The notes under the pieces were generated by a model. The model made no database searches. It was not told the DNA's origin and saw nothing but the letters and a program-made list of their open reading frames with translations. The translations under genes were made by a program, and so were the position numbers. 64,000 nt of DNA from Caenorhabditis elegans (taxonomy: Eukaryota > Nematoda > Chromadorea > Rhabditida > Rhabditidae), in contig NC_003284.9 of assembly GCF_000002985.6 (NCBI RefSeq), positions 13,764,001 to 13,828,000 of the forward strand, written 5' to 3'. Below are positions 45,800 to 58,905 of this stretch, in pieces. Positions within the stretch are counted from its first letter, which is position 1, and each line of letters opens with the position of its first letter.

Positions 45800-48700
45800 A
45801 AATTCCACCAAAAAAAGTAGAGTGTTTTCTGAGTAGATTCGTTTTCACCAAGTTAAGAGTGCAACGCTTCTGGAAAACGGATACTTGAACGTAGTTTCAA
45901 GAGAGAGAGAGAGAGGGAAAAGGAGGGGATGATGAACGAGATATAAAATATAGAGTATGACGAAAAAGTGAAAGTTATGAACACCATGAACTAGTGAATT
46001 TTATATGAAAATTTGGCACATGAGTTTGGGATTCTAACAGATTTCAGCTAAATATGTAGAATAGCAAGATACTCTCCAATTACAACTTGAACATTTAAAA
46101 TAATCTACACCAAAACGTTTGATAAATTGATGTTTTTGTCTCAAATGCAACAGGAACGTTTTCACGCATTTTGAACCCCGTCATTGAAAACTCAACGTTT
46201 TGAACATGACCTAAAAATTACACCCAAATGTCTCAAACTGTTTGCTGAATTTTACGTTTGTAAAGAAAATGCGAAATTTATGTTTGTTACAAACATATGT
46301 ATTTGTTTTGAAAATTTTCTTAAAAAGTTGCTCGCATTGTGAAAAAATGTACCGAATTCAAAAATTTGTATTTCGTGGTTCAATCAACCTATAGACAATT
46401 TGATAGAGGGTGTGACTAAACTTTTTTTACAGAGACGTTTATGTTTAAAATGTACGGTTATGAAATTGTAGTAAACATTGTTAATTATTTAAATGTTTCA
46501 AACTAGATTTTAGAAACTAGAAACTAGATCAATTTTGAGTTTTACCTATTTGAAAAAATGAAGGATACACAACAAATGATTTTTTTTTCAAATTTATGCC
46601 ACAAAAATATAAATTTTATACAAATTAAGCAATTTTAAATGCCAACATTATAAATGCAATTTACTATTGAGTATTCATAAAGCAGCATGTCTGCCAACCG
46701 AATTGGTTCTATTATTTAATGGATAGGCGCTAATTTCTTCTCGCATTTATGCTCATGCTTTGCTTACCCAACAAATGCCATTGAATGCACAGGAAAACGA
46801 AGAACAATGGTCTAGGAAAGACGAAGGATTACGAAAAGAGATGGGGATAATGAAGAAATGAAAAGGTTGGAAAACGAGTAGTAACAAGTTTAGTTAAGTA
46901 CAAATTAGCTATGACATTTCTCAAAGTTTTCCTCTTTTCGAGTAATTTGTGTGGAACTGAGCCAGGAACCGGGAAGCGTTTTTCTGTCGATTTTTAAAAG
47001 ATAATCACGTGGAAGAGTCATGATATTTTTCAATGTCGATCTTATCAATAAAAACAATAACGAGTATGTAGACAGATGTTCAATTTTTAACACGAGATTT
47101 TTTGTCTCAACAGGTGGTCAAATAAAAGATGAACAAAAATATTTTAAAGATTATACGAAGTCTCTAAAAATTGGGATGCATGGATTTAAATTGAATTATG
47201 AAAGTTTTTGAAAATGCAGAAATAGTTAATTTCACATCTAACAAGTTTTATTTTACTTGCAAAAAAACACTTTCCTTTAGGATTTGATTAATTGGTTAGT
47301 GATTTGACAGTTTAAAAATTCCAAAGTAGTGAATACTCTGAAGCACAAAAATGATGAAATTCTCACACGGGCGTTTCCTAACTATATTTGTCATGTAACT
47401 GTCAATTATCAGTAAATTCATAAATATCACACAAAAGTTTACATTTGGAAGTTGTCGGAATTTATTACCTAATGTGATCGAGTTTGCCCAAAATCAAACG
47501 TTGAGCAAAATAAAAGAAAAAAGACGTAAATTTTCAAGTGTGCATTTCAAATTTTAATCAATTAAATGCTGTTGAAGATCAGTAACTCTGGAGATTGTCT
47601 GTAGCATATTATTGAAATATTATTATTGGAATGAGAAGAAAAACACGTAAAATGTATAAAAACGATTAATCGTTTTTATAAACTCTAAATGAAAGTTATC
47701 TTCAACTTAAAATGGTTTCTGTTTTGTCAGTGCTCATGGATTCTGGGTAAACAAATTTTCCTGAACACTGTACAATTAAACTATAAAAGTATCACATTTA
47801 GAAATGAAAAACTGGAGTATACTTGTTTTTAATAGTTTTACTGATTTTGAAAAGTCTTAATGTCTTAAAAACAACTTTTCCCAATATTATAAATACACAA
47901 TTTTCACAAAAATGACAAATTCAAAAGCATTACTTTTGCTATCAACTTTTCATGGATTATTCATGAAAAAATGGCCACCCAACACAACATGAGCTCAGCA
48001 AAATAACCAAAAAAAAAAAAGAAACAGAGCGGCATTCAGGAAAAAAGTGTGAAACGAGAAACGAGAGCAGAACAGCAAAGAGCAATAGAAGAAGAAAACG
48101 ATGGAAAGTGGACAAGAGATAAACACTGCTCAGGGAGAGAGATGAGACGCAGGAACACCAACAAATGAGACATGGGGCTTGTTGACCCTTCGAGAAACGC
48201 ACAGAGAAGGGTGGGGGGGGGGGGGTAGTACTAAAAGAACTAAACAGAAAGAATGACGGGAAAGATAGAAGAACAGCTCTGCTTTTTTTTCCATCTTCTC
48301 TTCCCCTTTATGTTTTTTTTCAGCTTTCTAAAACCACTTAGTAGTGGGACCCAGATGGTCTCAATAGGAAACAGTTGAGTGGAAAGAATTTTGGAATTCT
48401 AGGAATTTTCAACTATCCCAAAAATATTCAGCTCATGCAGGTAAGCTACTTTAATAAGAGCTCAGCTGAATTTATAGATAAAATGGTAATTCTGAAAAAC
48501 TTAAAGGAAATTAAATATTCTTAGAAACTTCGAGCGGAAACATTAGATAAGAATATGAGAAAAACAATACCAGCTAAACAAAATTAGTGAGCCATCATCT
48601 TTTTTTCAATCAGCATGTTATTCTAAACGTCAAACCTGAATCCGTCATTCATTTAAAAGTGGTTCGAAATTTTAAAATTTTACGCAGTTTTTTTTTTTTT

Positions 48701-49630
48701 TGATAATACGTTTTAAAACCCAAAGTCTTCTTATTGAATTCAAATTATCCAACAAAAAAATTATTAAAAGATTAATTTTGAGAGCAGTTAGATTTTGTGA
48801 AGTATTATTTTAAGACGAATTTCTTTGACGAAAATTTATGAGGGTTTTTTTGGTTCTCATAAAACACAAACTTCAAATTTATGTTTTGGGAAGAAACTGT
48901 AAAGCTCTGCAAAAAGCTCGACCACAAGGAAAAAGGAAAAGTTTTCGGAATTCTTTTTCGAACCAATGAAAAAAAAACGCAAAAATAAAAATATAAAAAG
49001 CCGAGAGACTGCTGCAAGTGCGTTTTCCTCCTTCCGCTGTTCGTCTCTTACTCTTCATCCGCATACATATACACAAACGCGACGGAACGCGAACACATAA
49101 ACGGATATTGGCGGGTTGAAGAAAAGAAGAAAAGAACCCGAAAAGAGCGGGGTAGAACACCCAGCGGAAAAAAAGAGCGGCAAAGGAAGAGTGAGGCCGT
49201 CGCAATATCATATCTGCAGATTTTTGGTTTTCGTACAAGTTGGTTGGCAAATCACATTGTGTGTGATAAATGGAAAAGTACATTTACTTCAATATTGCGA
49301 GATCATTTTTGAATATAAAACACATTTTCGTTGAAGGAGGAGCAATGGTTCTGAAATTTTCAAACGTAAAAAAAGTGATCAAATATATAAAAAAACTTTG
49401 CAGTAAAGCAGTGGGCCAGTTTGGGACAATGCTATTTCGGTAATCTTTTTTAACACATCACAAACGAACTGTGCTAAAACTTTTCACATGCACAAGTAAA
49501 GGCACTTGTAATTTTTTAAGGTGATGAAGAAGTTATCTCGGCTCAAAAAAAATGACCTAAAATTTGTTAAAATATGAAATTTGACCTACTTGTCAATGTC
49601 GCAGCGGCTATTTTTAGATAATTTTTTTAA
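45800..49630. other. Intergenic, no gene seen
   Basis: This contains a GA-rich run at 45900-45925, a perfect 26-bp palindrome at 47655-47680, a G13 run at 48213-48225, and a more GC-rich patch at 49020-49210 that could be a promoter. No exon can be supported. Confidence 0.4.
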
Positions 49631-49632
49631 AG

Positions 49633-49785
49633 CACCGTCAAGTTTCGGGTATCCAAGTTGATCTTGGGATTAAAATTTTTTTTTTACCAAATCTCTTCGT
49701 TCATCGACTTTAAAATACCTTTTCGTTTTTTTTTTCGAGTTGAAAACGCAAGATAATTGGCTTGTTAACCCAAAATTTGACGGTG
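49633..49785. mobile_element. Small hairpin (MITE-like) element
   Basis: The left arm CACCGTCAAGTTTCGGGT is inverted as ACCCAAAATTTGACGGTG on the right, with 15 of 18 positions matching. A second matching pair lies further in (atccaagttgatctt and aagataattggctt). Total length is 153 bp. Confidence 0.5.
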
Positions 49786-50979
49786 ATTTCAAAAAAATTG
49801 TTTCTCAGAAAAATTCTCAAAAATCTTCATTATGAAATTCTGTGTTTGCAGGCAATTTAGAGTTTAATAAAGCAATTGAAAAAATTCGACTAAACCCCTT
49901 TTAAATTCAAAAATATATTACATATACTGAACAAATACTAAATAGCTTTCTCATAATGATTTTCTTTTGAAAAACTAATGTTACAAAACTGCTGAATTTT
50001 TAATCTAGATCTGAAATTTTTTGAGTAAAAATTTCTAAACTAAAATGACAAAAACGTTTCCTGGAATCGAATTAACATCTGCTCTACATAAAATTTGGCA
50101 AATAATAAATCTAGTTAAAAACAGGTGAATATAATTTTTTTTAAGAACTCCTTAATAAACTTTGATTCATGGAGTTGAAAGTAGAAGTCGTATTGAAAAT
50201 ATTTTTATCTTAACTATAACATGTCATAATTTTGCAAATTCAAAGGGAATGACCGCTACAAAAGTTTTTAGATCAATTTCAAACAAAAGACTTCCGGTCA
50301 TAACTAGTTATGCTATGGATTCACTAACTGTACTTGAAACTAAAAAAAGATTTATGGTTTACAAAGCTTTTCAAAAAAATAAAAAATAAAATAAAGTTTG
50401 AAATTTGAATCCAAGTACTCAAAGTTCGGTTTATATTTAAAAAAAAAGAATGCCATGCATCATTCACCAAAATTAATAAAGTTGGTGTGGCGTGCGTGAC
50501 CGCCAAATTTGAAGTTTGAAATAATATCTCTGTAGATAAAATGTCCTTTCAAACACAACATTTTCAACTAGATTATTTGTTCAGATAGCTGATTCCAGAG
50601 ACCTCATAATGATTTTTTTTAACTTGGGTGAAATGAATCATATCGAACAAGAAATTATGAAACATTTTTAAAAGGATGGCACAAAAAACATGAAAAAAGT
50701 ATGAAAATTCAAAGGGGTTTTCGGCGCTGAATCATAGATGACTGTGATATTTTCAATGACAACGGAAAGAAAATAAACAGAAAATAGGTGAGAATGTTTG
50801 TGGGTACTGTTCAGTAGTAAGGTAAACATTGTTACATTCTCATATTACTTTTTCGTTCATAGTTACATGACAATCTAGAATGATTTCCTTGTCAATGGAG
50901 CACTTGACAATCTTTTATATTTTTTTGATTTTTCAATTTTTCAGTTTACTAAAAAAAAACAAAAAAAAATAGAACTTAA

Positions 50980-51350
50980 AGGTGAAGTAGCGCCAGTGGG
51001 AATCTTGTCTAAATTCACTTAAAATGATCCAAAAATCGAATAACCAAAAATTGTCAAATTGTCAAATTTTGAAAAAATATGAGTTTTTGAGGAAATCCGA
51101 AAATCTGCCGCATGTTCCGACCTTTACAATTCTTTAACACAAATGATTAAAATAAAATAGCAATATAAAAAGTGTAGGAAAAAGTTTTTTGGGCTACAAA
51201 ATTATGAGTGGCAAAAACTAAGTGATTGTCACTTTTTGACAGTGGATAAAAAAATTCGAACAGTTTTTGAAGAGTTTTATTATGATATTATATTGACTTG
51301 GCACAATAGGAGTAGTTTTTCACACTTTCCCCACTGGTGCTACTCCACCT
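50980..51350. mobile_element. MITE-like element with AGGTG(A/G)AGTAGC ends
   Basis: The left end AGGTGAAGTAGCGCCAGTGG and the right end, which reads AGGTGGAGTAGCACCAGTGG on the minus strand, are inverted repeats with two differences in 20. The element is 371 bp and has no coding potential. Confidence 0.7.
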
Positions 51351-51354
51351 ATAA

Positions 51355-52490
51355 GTTAAAAAATTTATAAGAAAAAAAAACTATTCGTTTATGACTAAAC
51401 TGGGAACTGAAAAATTAAATGAGATTTCCAAATTTATGTTGTTCACTTTCTGTATACATTTACAAAATTCGAGGTTATTTGAAGCAAAAATTGATTGAAG
51501 ACGTGAATAATGTTTCGTCAATAACTTTCATTTTATCGAGATTGTTTGAAACTCAGTAAATATTGCAAAAATTAACGATTTCAAATATTCAAATATTCGA
51601 TTGACAAAGCTTTCCAGTTAAACGAGAAAAAAACTTTAGTTGACATGTTTTGAAGACGAAACGCGGAGAAGCGGCCAAGTTTTTGTCTCTGCTTGCTTTC
51701 TATTCCCATTTGCCTCTCTGTCCGCATGTCCTGTCAAATTCAAGAAAAATAGCATGTTGAGCAGCAAAAAAAAACCGAACAATTTGAATAGACATTCGGC
51801 GAATTTTTTGTTTTTATTTCCTCTTCAATGAAAATGGGAAACACGGAAAAATTCCATTTTCAAGAGTGTTTTTTAATGAATGAACTAAAAAGTAAGAAAA
51901 AAAAACAAGGAAGAAAATGAAGCTTTGTGGATCGCGTTACAGAAGCATTCATCTGGAAATTTAGTAAGGAAATACACTGGGAACCAATGGTGCAATACGA
52001 AAATGTATTATTTTTGTTGAAATTTCGATATTTGAAAAACTATTAAAATTGATCAATTAATGTTTTGAAAAATGGAAACATGACAAATTTAAAAACTTGT
52101 GTTGTAGACATATGATTAACAATTCCAACATCACTTCTGACTACTCATTTTTTATGTGAGACTTATCTCCTTTCAATTTAAAATAAAGTGATGCTAAACA
52201 GAAAGAAAAGCCGATGGTTTTCAAAAGTCTGTGTGAATGATGTGCAAACATCTTTAGACGACCACAACAGTTTGTTTTGTAAAGTGGAAATCGTTCTGTG
52301 TTCTGTTCAGCGACTGATGTCTGTGGAGAAAATTCAGAAGGGGTTTGGGAAATTTTTTAAAATTAAAGGCGGGATGAAAGAAGAAGAATAATTTTAAAAA
52401 AATTATCTCCAACTTTGCTTACTTTTCCGTATCACAATTGTTGAATCTTAATTTTTATTTGATTATCGTGTTTTCTTGGATATTTTGGCA
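51355..52490. other. Intergenic, no gene seen
   Basis: AT-rich DNA. Small frames (51640-51831, 52188-52391) show no splice sites or domain features. Confidence 0.4.
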
Positions 52491-52491
52491 G

Positions 52492-52808
52492 TTACTCGGC
52501 ATTTGGTTCTAGCTTCTTGTCCAAGTTTAGCCCAAAAAATGATAACTTGGATTAGACATTAACTGAACTTGGGCAAAACTTGGATTCAGGCTGCATCAAA
52601 CTTTGGCCCAAACTTTTCTTGTTTCGTTTCAAACTTGTGTAGAAGTTTGGCAAAAATTGGGAAAATTTGGGTTAAATTTTGGTGCAGCCTGAATCCAAGT
52701 TTTGCTAAAGTCTAGCCCAACTTTTGCCCAAGTTTAGTCAACTTCTGATCCAAATTAATATTTTTCGGACCGAACTTAGACAAGAAGCTAGATCCAAATG
52801 CCAAGTAA
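52492..52808. mobile_element. Long palindromic MITE, TTACT...AGTAA ends
   Basis: The left arm 'ttactcggcatttggttcta' through 'gcttcttgtccaagttta' is inverted on the right as 'aacttagacaagaagctag' then 'atccaaatgccaagtaa'. Inner arms also pair ('ttggattcaggctgca' with 'tgcagcctgaatccaa'). Nearly the whole 317 bp can fold as one long hairpin. There is no transposase. Confidence 0.8.
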
Positions 52809-52848
52809 TTTGATTTTATTAAGTTGATTACGATACATTTTAACACGA

Positions 52849-53060
52849 TAGGTAACCAAAAGTCACAGAAATTAGTTAGAAATTGACTTTAAATGTGCAA
52901 GATTTTTGTCAAAGTCAGCATTTTTCTTTTCAAAATTTCGAACCGCCATAAAAAATTAAAAAATTTTTTTAAAAATGTTTCAATACAAAATTCGTTAATT
53001 GCAGCACATTTTGAGTCTCTACGTTCAAAATAGCCAAAACCGTCAGTCCTCCTTAAAAAT
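52849..53060. repeat. Dispersed repeat copy 2 (gataggtaacc...gtcctcct)
   Basis: Shares 'gataggtaaccaaaa' and 'accgtcagtcctcctt' in the same order with 26386-26500. The spacing here is about 100 bp longer. Confidence 0.5.
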
Positions 53061-53998
53061 TTTTTTGTTGTATTCATTTGAGATAGTTCTTACTGTTTGG
53101 ACAGAAAAATCCAAAGTAAAATCTAAATCGAAAGTTGGACTGCAATAAATAATATTTTTCGTAATTTTCGTGTTTTTCCACAAATGCAATCACGAATTAT
53201 AGACTATTTTTATTTCAGATGAAAAAAGTATACTGATTTATAAAACGAACTTTTTTTAAATGGGACTAAATGGAGTTTTAACCAAAAGTGTTAACTTTTC
53301 AAAAAAAAATCTTTGTAAACAGATGTCCTAAAACTCGTCTTTTATCATTTTAAAGCCGATTCAAAATGCCTTCCCTACGCCAAGTTTTTCATAATTTTTC
53401 AAAATATTGTTTCAGTTTCTTAACATTTCAGTTTCTTAACAAATTTTATAAATTTGAACAAACAAAAAAATTTTTCAGACGTTATCCACGAATCAAAAAA
53501 ACCTTCATAAAATTAGTGAATAGTACATGAAAACATTGATAGAACGATTGCATGATAAAAATACGAACACATCAGAATATATAAACCAATGGGAATAAGA
53601 GATCATTGAACAATATCATGAATAATCATGGAGTCATAGAATTAATATCATATTAATATATCAATATCACAAAGTTGGTGGAAAATTGAAAATGTGCATA
53701 GCTCTGCTGTGGTTATTTTATAAGACTTCATCGTGGAAGTTGTAGTGATCTATCACGGAAGTAGTGAATTGTAATTTTTGACAAGGAATTAGGTAATAGA
53801 ATTGATTTTGCTTTTTAAATGGAATCTGATATGCTTCACATTGAGTAAAAAAACGGGAGATAGTTTTAAAAACACTTATGAAAAATAAATTTAAAAGAAC
53901 TACTCTAAATTTCAGTGTGTATTGATGATATTCAAGTAAATCCATTTTTCAAAAAAGTTGCTTTCCAAATGCACAGTATAAAATACTATGCATGTTAG
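53061..53998. other. Downstream of the K+ channel gene, no gene seen
   Basis: AT-rich DNA including whatever 3' UTR the leftward channel gene has. Nothing else is supportable. Confidence 0.4.
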
Positions 53999-56900
53999 TT
54001 AGGCATCTATATTAGGAAAGGTTCCATCTGCATCCAGTATGCGTGCTTCCTCTTGTGGTCGCATCCATGAGATTGCTGGAGCACTCATTTGACTTGCTCT
54101 TCTTTGTTTCTTCGCAGATAATGGTTTGGAGCAATAAAATGAGCCCTGGAAAAATTCGAAAGTAAAGGAAGTGTCACACGAAATGTTGGATTTGGTGATT
54201 TTGGTAGTTAGTGTTGTTACAACAGCTGCACATGTTATAGAAATGCAATTTTTTTTTAATTTTTTAATGTTCATAATTTTTATAATAACTAAGATGTACA
54301 AAGTGGGAGTTAGTGTTGAAATAAAATACCAAGCTGTTAGTTTCCAGAAAATACCGATTAAGTTCTATCAAAATATATGGTGACAAGTTGTTGGCAAGTG
54401 TAATTAGCCGATGTGAAAATAATGAAAATAATTGACAATTTTTAATTATAAACCTTTTTTGTAAAAAAAAATTCATATCAAACTCAGCTGCAGACAATTC
54501 AAAAACGAGGGTTAGGATGAGCGTTCATACGTGTCTAATACAGTTACTTGTCAAGCAATCCATATCATCCAAAGCGTTGGTGAGTTGGTTATAACAGCAA
54601 ACATGCAAAATAACCTACACATACATCCATCTGATCCAAGTCAATACTTAGATCGATCAATGGGGGATCATGTTCCAAAAAATCGGTGAAATGCCACGGG
54701 AAGATTGGCAACGTCGGTGGCATCTTTCCATCCAATGCATCGATAACGGTGCGGTCCCAGTTGATTTGATCGGAAAATTAGGAAGTATATGTATAAAGAA
54801 AATAATAAGTAAAAATTATCATTTTTGTTGATTTTCTGCCTATACAAATTAAGAAGATCTTACAGTTATGATAGCTACCAGATGCTTGATATAATGTTAA
54901 ATTAATGTTAAAGAAACACATTTTTTGCTTTTTACATAAACTTCTAATGTTCCTCGTCATTAAACTCACTTATCAGATTATCAGACATTCCCACTCTTCT
55001 GCAAACTGTACTGATAAGGCCACCCATTGACAGTCGTCGACCACCAAGCCAAACAGTGATCTGAAATGTTTTTCTCTTTTTTTTAAATGTTCATCATAAC
55101 ATGCGTATGTAGTTAACAAAGAAAAAGGTTGCTATATAACTTGATCAAAGTCTTACTCCTTTTACATTTGTCACTTGTCTACCAGCATAGTGCACTAATC
55201 GAAAAACATCCGCCAATTGTTCAACCAAAGCAGTCGTCAGCCATAGACCAATAGTGATATAAATTAATGTTGGAAGTAAAAAATCCATCCGCCGAGGCAC
55301 AATATCTCCAAGCCCGATAGTTGTAAGACTCCTCAAATTTGATTGATGAAACTTATATAGAAATGCATTTTCTCACATATATGAAAAATATACACTGTCA
55401 AAATATGTTAACTGATTTTCCCACAGCGGGATCACCGCAGATCCAATTGCGATGAAGACCACAAAAAGTCCAGCAACAAGCAAAACCTGAAAACAAATTT
55501 TTTAATTCAAAAAAATTTTTTGAACAACAAAAAAGTTTTCAAAAATATCATACTATAGATGAAAGCATCTGTGTCAGAAAAGTGAACTTTCGATGTCAGA
55601 AATAAATAAAGTAACACTGTTTATCCCTCATTTATTTTGAAATATTTTTATTTCCCATACATCTCTTGCATCCTCGCATCAAACCTCAAAATCAAACACC
55701 CTATTTTAATGCCTCGTGATCTCCATCTCATCCGAGCAAGTAAGATGCAACAAAAAATAGCATGCACCATTTCCCCCTTCCCGATCTGTAATCTGACACT
55801 TCTTCTTATCCAATGACACCCTCTCCAAAATGCACATCAGTCACAAACAAAAGTTTTTTTTTTGCATTATTTGAAAAAAAAAACGCACACATCAAGGTAG
55901 GGACTTACTTCGGCGATTTCACGGAGAAGATGTTCGTCACTCTGCTTTTTCAACTCTCGTTTTGAAACTTTTTGAACTAGGGCCATAATTGCTGAAAAAA
56001 AAAGTTAACAAGTATGACATGTGTAATTGTGAAAATGGAAATCCAGAAAATTTTAATTGTGAGTTTCTGATAATTTTATCGGCTACGCGACATAACATTG
56101 AAAGAATTTAAATGATTTGAGTAATACTTTCCTTTTTTGAGACTTAAAGCATCAAAAAAGAGACCAAAAGATCACATTTTATGCGAGTCTTTTCGAAGGC
56201 TTTAAAAAAAGTTCAAAGTGCACAAACTTCGTTTGGAGACAGTATGCGAACTATTTTTCTACGCACTCAACATTATATACCTGTCTTTGAAAATCTGCCC
56301 AAGTCGGCTATTGTAATAAGAAACAATGGTATTCCAAATGCGCCGTATATCATTAAAAATACTTTGCACTGTTGAGTATGAGGTGTTACATTTCCATATC
56401 CTGAAATAAACATTTTCAAAATTCACTTCATAATTTCCTCAAACCTATAGTTGTTAAAATTGTGAAAGAAAACAAAACACTAGAAGGAAACGTCCACCGT
56501 TTCGGCACTATTTGAGTGGGCTCATTGAAAATTAGATAATTGTCTAGAGAAATGTGAAGGTTGGAGATGTTCCGTAAAAACATCCGCAGATGTTCGTTTA
56601 TTTCGGCTACCTGGAAATTTAAAGCATTATTAGTTTTACTGGTTTGCAACGGAAAAGCTTACATTTTCTGTTGTCGCCAGTTTTGCTATCACATCTTTTT
56701 TGAGGTTCATTGCATATTCTCTGAAACATTTTGAAAGTGAAACTATCCCCTAGGAAAAGATGTTTAATTTTATGACAGAACTTTGAGGTTGACTTTGATA
56801 ATTTTCCAATAGTCAAGAAATTTTCACAAAGATACTTTTTTTTGGGTTTCCTCGGAAAAACATAGTTCATATTTCGGAATATATAAATTTAAAAGTGTTT

Positions 56901-57608
56901 TTTTTTCAAAATTTTTTATTGATATACTCTATTTCACAACTTACCTCTGCTTATCATGAAGTTCTGTTTCATTCTCTCCTTCTAACTGGTGAAATACCCA
57001 AGCCCCGGCAAAAACGTAGCATACCACGAAACAGTAGAGCGCCAAGTGTCCAAGCGCAATCCGGAGCACATTTCGAAATTTCATCCAGGCGCACTTGGCT
57101 GGAAATTATCATTTTATGTGAATCTGATCAAGATGTGGACTACATACAGACAGTTGCATTTTAATTTTTGTTTGTTTGCAACAATAGGAGAAAAGTATGG
57201 ATAAAAAATATTTCTGGTGGATCTTAAGCACATTGTAGACATTCGTTGCAGAAATTCCTTTTTTTCAAGTTAAATGAAACCTATATGAGTATCTTTAAGT
57301 TTGAAAACTGTAATGGACTATGTATATACAGATTTATTGATTTGTAATTTTCCTAACATGAAAACATTCTCAGCCAAAAATTAATTTTTCTTGTAATTAT
57401 ATTTCAGTAATTATAATTAATTACTTTTCCAGTAATAATTAATATATTCCTGCAGACTAGAACTGGATTTCACCACTTGTATAACGAATTTCGCTTCATT
57501 TAACATTATTCACAATTTTTCAACTTTTGAATAGAATTAAATCGTTTTTTTTTAATTCAGAAATATCTACAGTAAACTCAAACCTCTCGATTGTTTTTTC
57601 TTGCCCAT
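53999..57608 (-). CDS. TWK-type two-pore-domain potassium channel
   Basis: This is a K2P leak channel subunit: four membrane helices, two pore loops, working as a dimer in the plasma membrane to set resting potential. Exons are 57584-57608, 56945-57098, 56663-56720, 56445-56610, 56281-56400, 55909-55991, 55377-55486, 55157-55331, 54970-55060, 54625-54770 and 53999-54145. All phases agree, giving 424 aa. The start is MGKKKQSR. The first helix contains ALYCFVVCYVFAGAWVFHQLEG. The first filter TTIG|YGNVTP is split by an intron near residue 135. The second helix region is FLMIYGAFGIPLFLITIADLG. The third helix is VLLVAGLFVVFIAIGSAVIP. The second filter TTIGLGD is near residues 242-248, and the last helix (LLPTLIYITIGLWLTTALVE) is followed by a cytosolic tail. 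The acceptor of exon 54625-54770 is CCG instead of an AG. One intron is only 45 nt. The specific twk number is not assigned. Confidence 0.92.
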
Positions 57609-57619
57609 TTCCTTAGATA

Positions 57620-58660
57620 AACTATGAATTTGAAAAGTTAGACACGAGGAATATAAAATAGTCAAATAACAATGCGTTGAGCCTTCTTTCCAAAAAGCTC
57701 GCTCCAAAAAAATTATGGGCGCTCGGAACGATAATGGGTCAAAATACGGGAATTGAGATCGAAACGGGGCAATTTATGAGTGGTTTCTATAGAAAAATGA
57801 GGATTTTAATACCCTTCCTTGTCCCTCTCTGTCGATTTCTCTCCTATTTTTCCAAATTCTCTACGTATTTTGCTTTATTGTTCGAAAAGTCAACACAAAC
57901 AACTCCTTGTTATGGCATGAACCATGAAAAACAACAAATGAAAGAGTAATACTAGACAACTGATTGAAGTTGAACAAAATATCTGAACGTTAGGCAAACC
58001 CCTTGAATTGTTCTATATAAATGATCGTCGGATTTTTCTTCATGACGTAAGAAATGATTCGTTATACAAGAAAATTGTAAAGTACAGTATTGTTCATTCA
58101 AAACGTGTATTAGATCATTTTTCTCAACTAGATTTAACAAAAAAAAAGAGTCTCTAAGACACATTAATTTTGAAAAAAAAAAGAGTCCGGCAAAAATCAA
58201 ACAACAGATTTTTCATTTGCTGAAATAACAAAACAACAATCGCATTCTAGTTGTCAGTTGGCTCGCAACAAAAGTTTATGTAGTGATGTACAAAATAGAA
58301 ATAAAAAGTTTTGGAAGAAAAGGTGCCTAACTTCTGCGTCAGGCTCTCCGAAAATTGAATCGAACTTTTCCGGAACTGGGAAATAAGTATAAAATATGGT
58401 TTTCGGGCATGATGAAGAAAAGCTCCAGTGGCGGGAAAAGAAGAAATAAATGAGCGGAAATAATTTTTTGTTCCACTTCCGGGACCATCAATGCGAAACG
58501 AACAGAATCAACAATGTTCAACAATGTTCACATTCTTGAAATTTTAAACTATGGATTACATTCATGTCTGTCAGTCAGCTCGTGATTTCATAAAACCTTG
58601 AAAACACAAAAAAGGACCAAACTACTTATTCATAAACAGTGCGAGAAACTTCTACACCTA
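57620..58660. other. Upstream of the K+ channel gene, no gene seen
   Basis: Probable promoter region for the channel. Open frames at 57677-57949 and 58339-58524 lack splice context. Confidence 0.35.
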
Positions 58661-58663
58661 CCC

Positions 58664-58905
58664 CTAAGGCTTTCATGAATGCCAGGGGGACTGGCATTTT
58701 AGGACCTGAAACCTGCCTCCAACCTGCCCTCCTCACGTCGACCTCTAGCTTCATTTCAAAAATAATCAAGACTTAGTGCGAAAGGTGGTTATTTTGCCGC
58801 GGCCTACATTTTCCGGTAGCTGCGTGCACCATACAAGCAGCGCGGTTCGCGGGGCAAGGCAGGCGGAAGTATTTTCTGGCGCTTACACGGAAGCCCTACC
58901 CAACA
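58664..58905. mobile_element. Diverged relative of the GC-rich MITE at 28972
   Basis: The segment shares 'gtgcgaaaggtggttattt' and 'gcggcc' (in inverted orientation relative to 29100-29130) and ends '..ggaagccctac', like the 'ggaagccctag' end of the other copy. The opposite end 'aaggctttcatgaatgcc' is a decayed inverted partner. GC content is well above the flanks. Confidence 0.55.
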
